Source of the DNA: an uncultured Halieaceae bacterium
GTDB lineage: Bacteria > Pseudomonadota > Gammaproteobacteria > Pseudomonadales > Halieaceae
DNA: 54,578 nt
Direction of reading: 5' to 3'
Assembly: GCA_913056165.1 (NCBI GenBank)
Contig: CAJXMD010000009.1
Coordinates: 1-54,578, forward strand
The position numbers and the translations under genes are program-made. Of this stretch, positions 53,751 to 54,578 are shown piece after piece. The notes under the pieces were generated by a model. It worked only from the letters and a program-made list of their open reading frames with translations. It was not told the origin of the DNA and ran no database searches. The first letter of the stretch is position 1. Each line of letters starts with the position of its first letter.

Positions 53751-53786
53751 TTCCGACGAATCGGAACTCTCCGCGCCCTAGGGCGC
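53751..53786 (-). other. Two hairpins just past the rplA stop
   Basis: The perfect palindrome GCGCCCTAGGGCGC (53773-53786) is followed on the minus strand by TTCCGA-TTCG-TCGGAA (53766-53751), a 6-bp stem with a UUCG tetraloop. There is no T-run, so they are more likely mRNA processing or stability structures than terminators. Confidence 0.5.
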
Positions 53787-53793
53787 AGAAACT

Positions 53794-54507
53794 CTAAACA
53801 TCCAGTGCTGCGTGATCGATGGTGACCCCGGGCCCCATCGTGGTCGACAGCGTTACCTTCTTGAAATACACACCCTTTGAGGCAGCGGGCTTGGCTTTTT
53901 TGAGATCTGCAAGAACTGCAACCAGGTTGCCCTTGATCGCCTCGGACTCAAAATTCACCTTGCCGATACCGCCATGAACAATGCCGTTCTTGTCGGTACG
54001 GAAACGCATCTGACCCGCCTTGGCATTGTTAACAGCCCCTTCGATGTCCGGCGTAACCGTTCCTGTCTTGGGGTTGGGCATCAATCCACGGGGACCAAGC
54101 AAGGTTCCCAGCTTGCCCACCACACGCATTGCGTCAGGGGTGGCAATTACCACATCGAAGGCAATGTCTCCACCCTGCATGGTTTCGGCGAGGTCTTCCA
54201 TCCCGACTTCATCGGCTCCGGCCGCCTTGGCCTTTTCCGCCAGTTGCGAGTTCCCGGTGGAGGAAAGCCCGAGGAAGGGGATGTTCGCCAGCGTGCCGAT
54301 TCCACGAACCGCCTGGACGGCACTCCAGAGGCCGTGCTCAGCAAGATCGAGATCCACGACCATGAAATCAGGCGCATGCTGCCGGCAGAATTCCACCATC
54401 TGCATGGGATTCCACACAACGGCGGTCTGGTAACCAGATTGGCCAAGAGCTTGCTGAAATCGCTCTCCCGTCTGGCGTTCGCCTGCAACAATCAATACAC
54501 GGTTCAT
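53794..54507 (-). CDS. rplA: Chimeric frame: receiver-like N-terminus joined to L1 C-terminal part
   Basis: The 237-residue frame is two proteins in one. From about residue 95 onward it is ribosomal protein L1: [48 protein letters not shown], ending [16 protein letters not shown], matching roughly the last 137 residues of L1. The first ~95 residues are not L1 at all; they resemble a CheY-like receiver ([34 protein letters not shown]). The join falls in [11 protein letters not shown], which both families can supply. Position before rplJ fits rplA. The real L1 N-terminus and rplK are not in the window. A misassembly at a contig end is as likely as a real fusion. Confidence 0.7.
   Translation of the reverse strand: MNRVLIVAGERQTGERFQQALGQSGYQTAVVWNPMQMVEFCRQHAPDFMVVDLDLAEHGLWSAVQAVRGIGTLANIPFLGLSSTGNSQLAEKAKAAGADEVGMEDLAETMQGGDIAFDVVIATPDAMRVVGKLGTLLGPRGLMPNPKTGTVTPDIEGAVNNAKAGQMRFRTDKNGIVHGGIGKVNFESEAIKGNLVAVLADLKKAKPAASKGVYFKKVTLSTTMGPGVTIDHAALDV
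54220..54507 (-). other. Segment encoding a degenerate response-regulator receiver domain
   Basis: Codons 1 to about 96 of the chimeric frame. The hydrophobic strand-acidic pattern fits a receiver: VLIVAGE (strand 1, but the usual acidic pair is replaced by Ala-Gly), FMVVDLDL with a possible phospho-accepting Asp near residue 52, and FLGLSS (strand 4, with Ser in the switch position). The C-terminal Lys and last strand-helix are missing because L1 takes over. It has a plausible own start at ATG 54507. Confidence 0.6.
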
Positions 54508-54578
54508 TCGAAAAGAAAAGGAATAGTAGAATTACTGGGAAAAATCAAATTTCCATAAATTTACCGTTTATTGAATAG
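54508..54578. other. AT-rich window end
   Basis: These 71 bases are far richer in A and T than anything else in the window, as a promoter region might be. No rplK or other coding sequence is seen. Consistent with the upstream region of the receiver-domain gene rather than the rplK-rplA spacer. Confidence 0.5.

Overview
The window is about 54.6 kb of gammaproteobacterial chromosome, GC-rich by eye. The order rplA-rplJ-rplL-rpoB-rpoC-rpsL-rpsG-fusA, then the S10, spc and alpha operons, then a uvrA/MFS/ssb group further along, is the Pseudomonas/Cellvibrionales-type arrangement rather than the enterobacterial one. A CYP153-type alkane hydroxylase, PQQ genes and a secreted alkylsulfatase-like enzyme fit a marine, hydrocarbon- or lipid-using gammaproteobacterium; this placement is inference.

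Layout: 1-942 is the 3' part of hemH. 967-4825 on the minus strand is rplU-rpmA-obgE-proB-ZIP transporter. 5056-6021 is ispB, divergent from rplU. 6053-9710 on the minus strand is manC-galU-manB, which makes GDP-mannose and UDP-glucose precursors. 10008-11764 is fabA-fabB for unsaturated fatty acids. 11781-16199 on the minus strand carries an MFS transporter, ssb, an SDR-like protein without its catalytic pair, moaB and moeA. 16307-19213 is uvrA. 19346-23346 is an accessory segment: CYP153 P450, an exported alkylsulfatase-like metallohydrolase and a lipoprotein lactonase-like metallohydrolase.

From 23.5 kb to the end almost everything is on the minus strand. In transcription order it runs rplA (chimeric), rplJ-rplL-rpoB-rpoC, rpsL-rpsG-fusA, then an insertion (TM2 protein gene on the plus strand, pqqC-pqqD-pqqE), rpsJ through rpmC and rpsQ, rplN through secY and rpmJ, and rpsM-rpsK-rpsD-rpoA-rplQ, closed by a strong terminator. 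Good sigma70-type promoters can be read ahead of rplU, ispB, fabA, rpsJ, rpsL and rpsM.

The two strongest anomalies are: (1) the rplA reading frame, whose first ~95 codons encode a degenerate CheY-like receiver domain instead of the L1 N-terminus, next to an AT-rich window end (a real fusion or an assembly misjoin); and (2) a 527-bp gap beside fusA with four copies of a conserved 23-nt core, each at the tip of a long hairpin whose arms vary but still pair. Also notable: tuf is missing between fusA and rpsJ, where pqqCDE sits without pqqA or pqqB.
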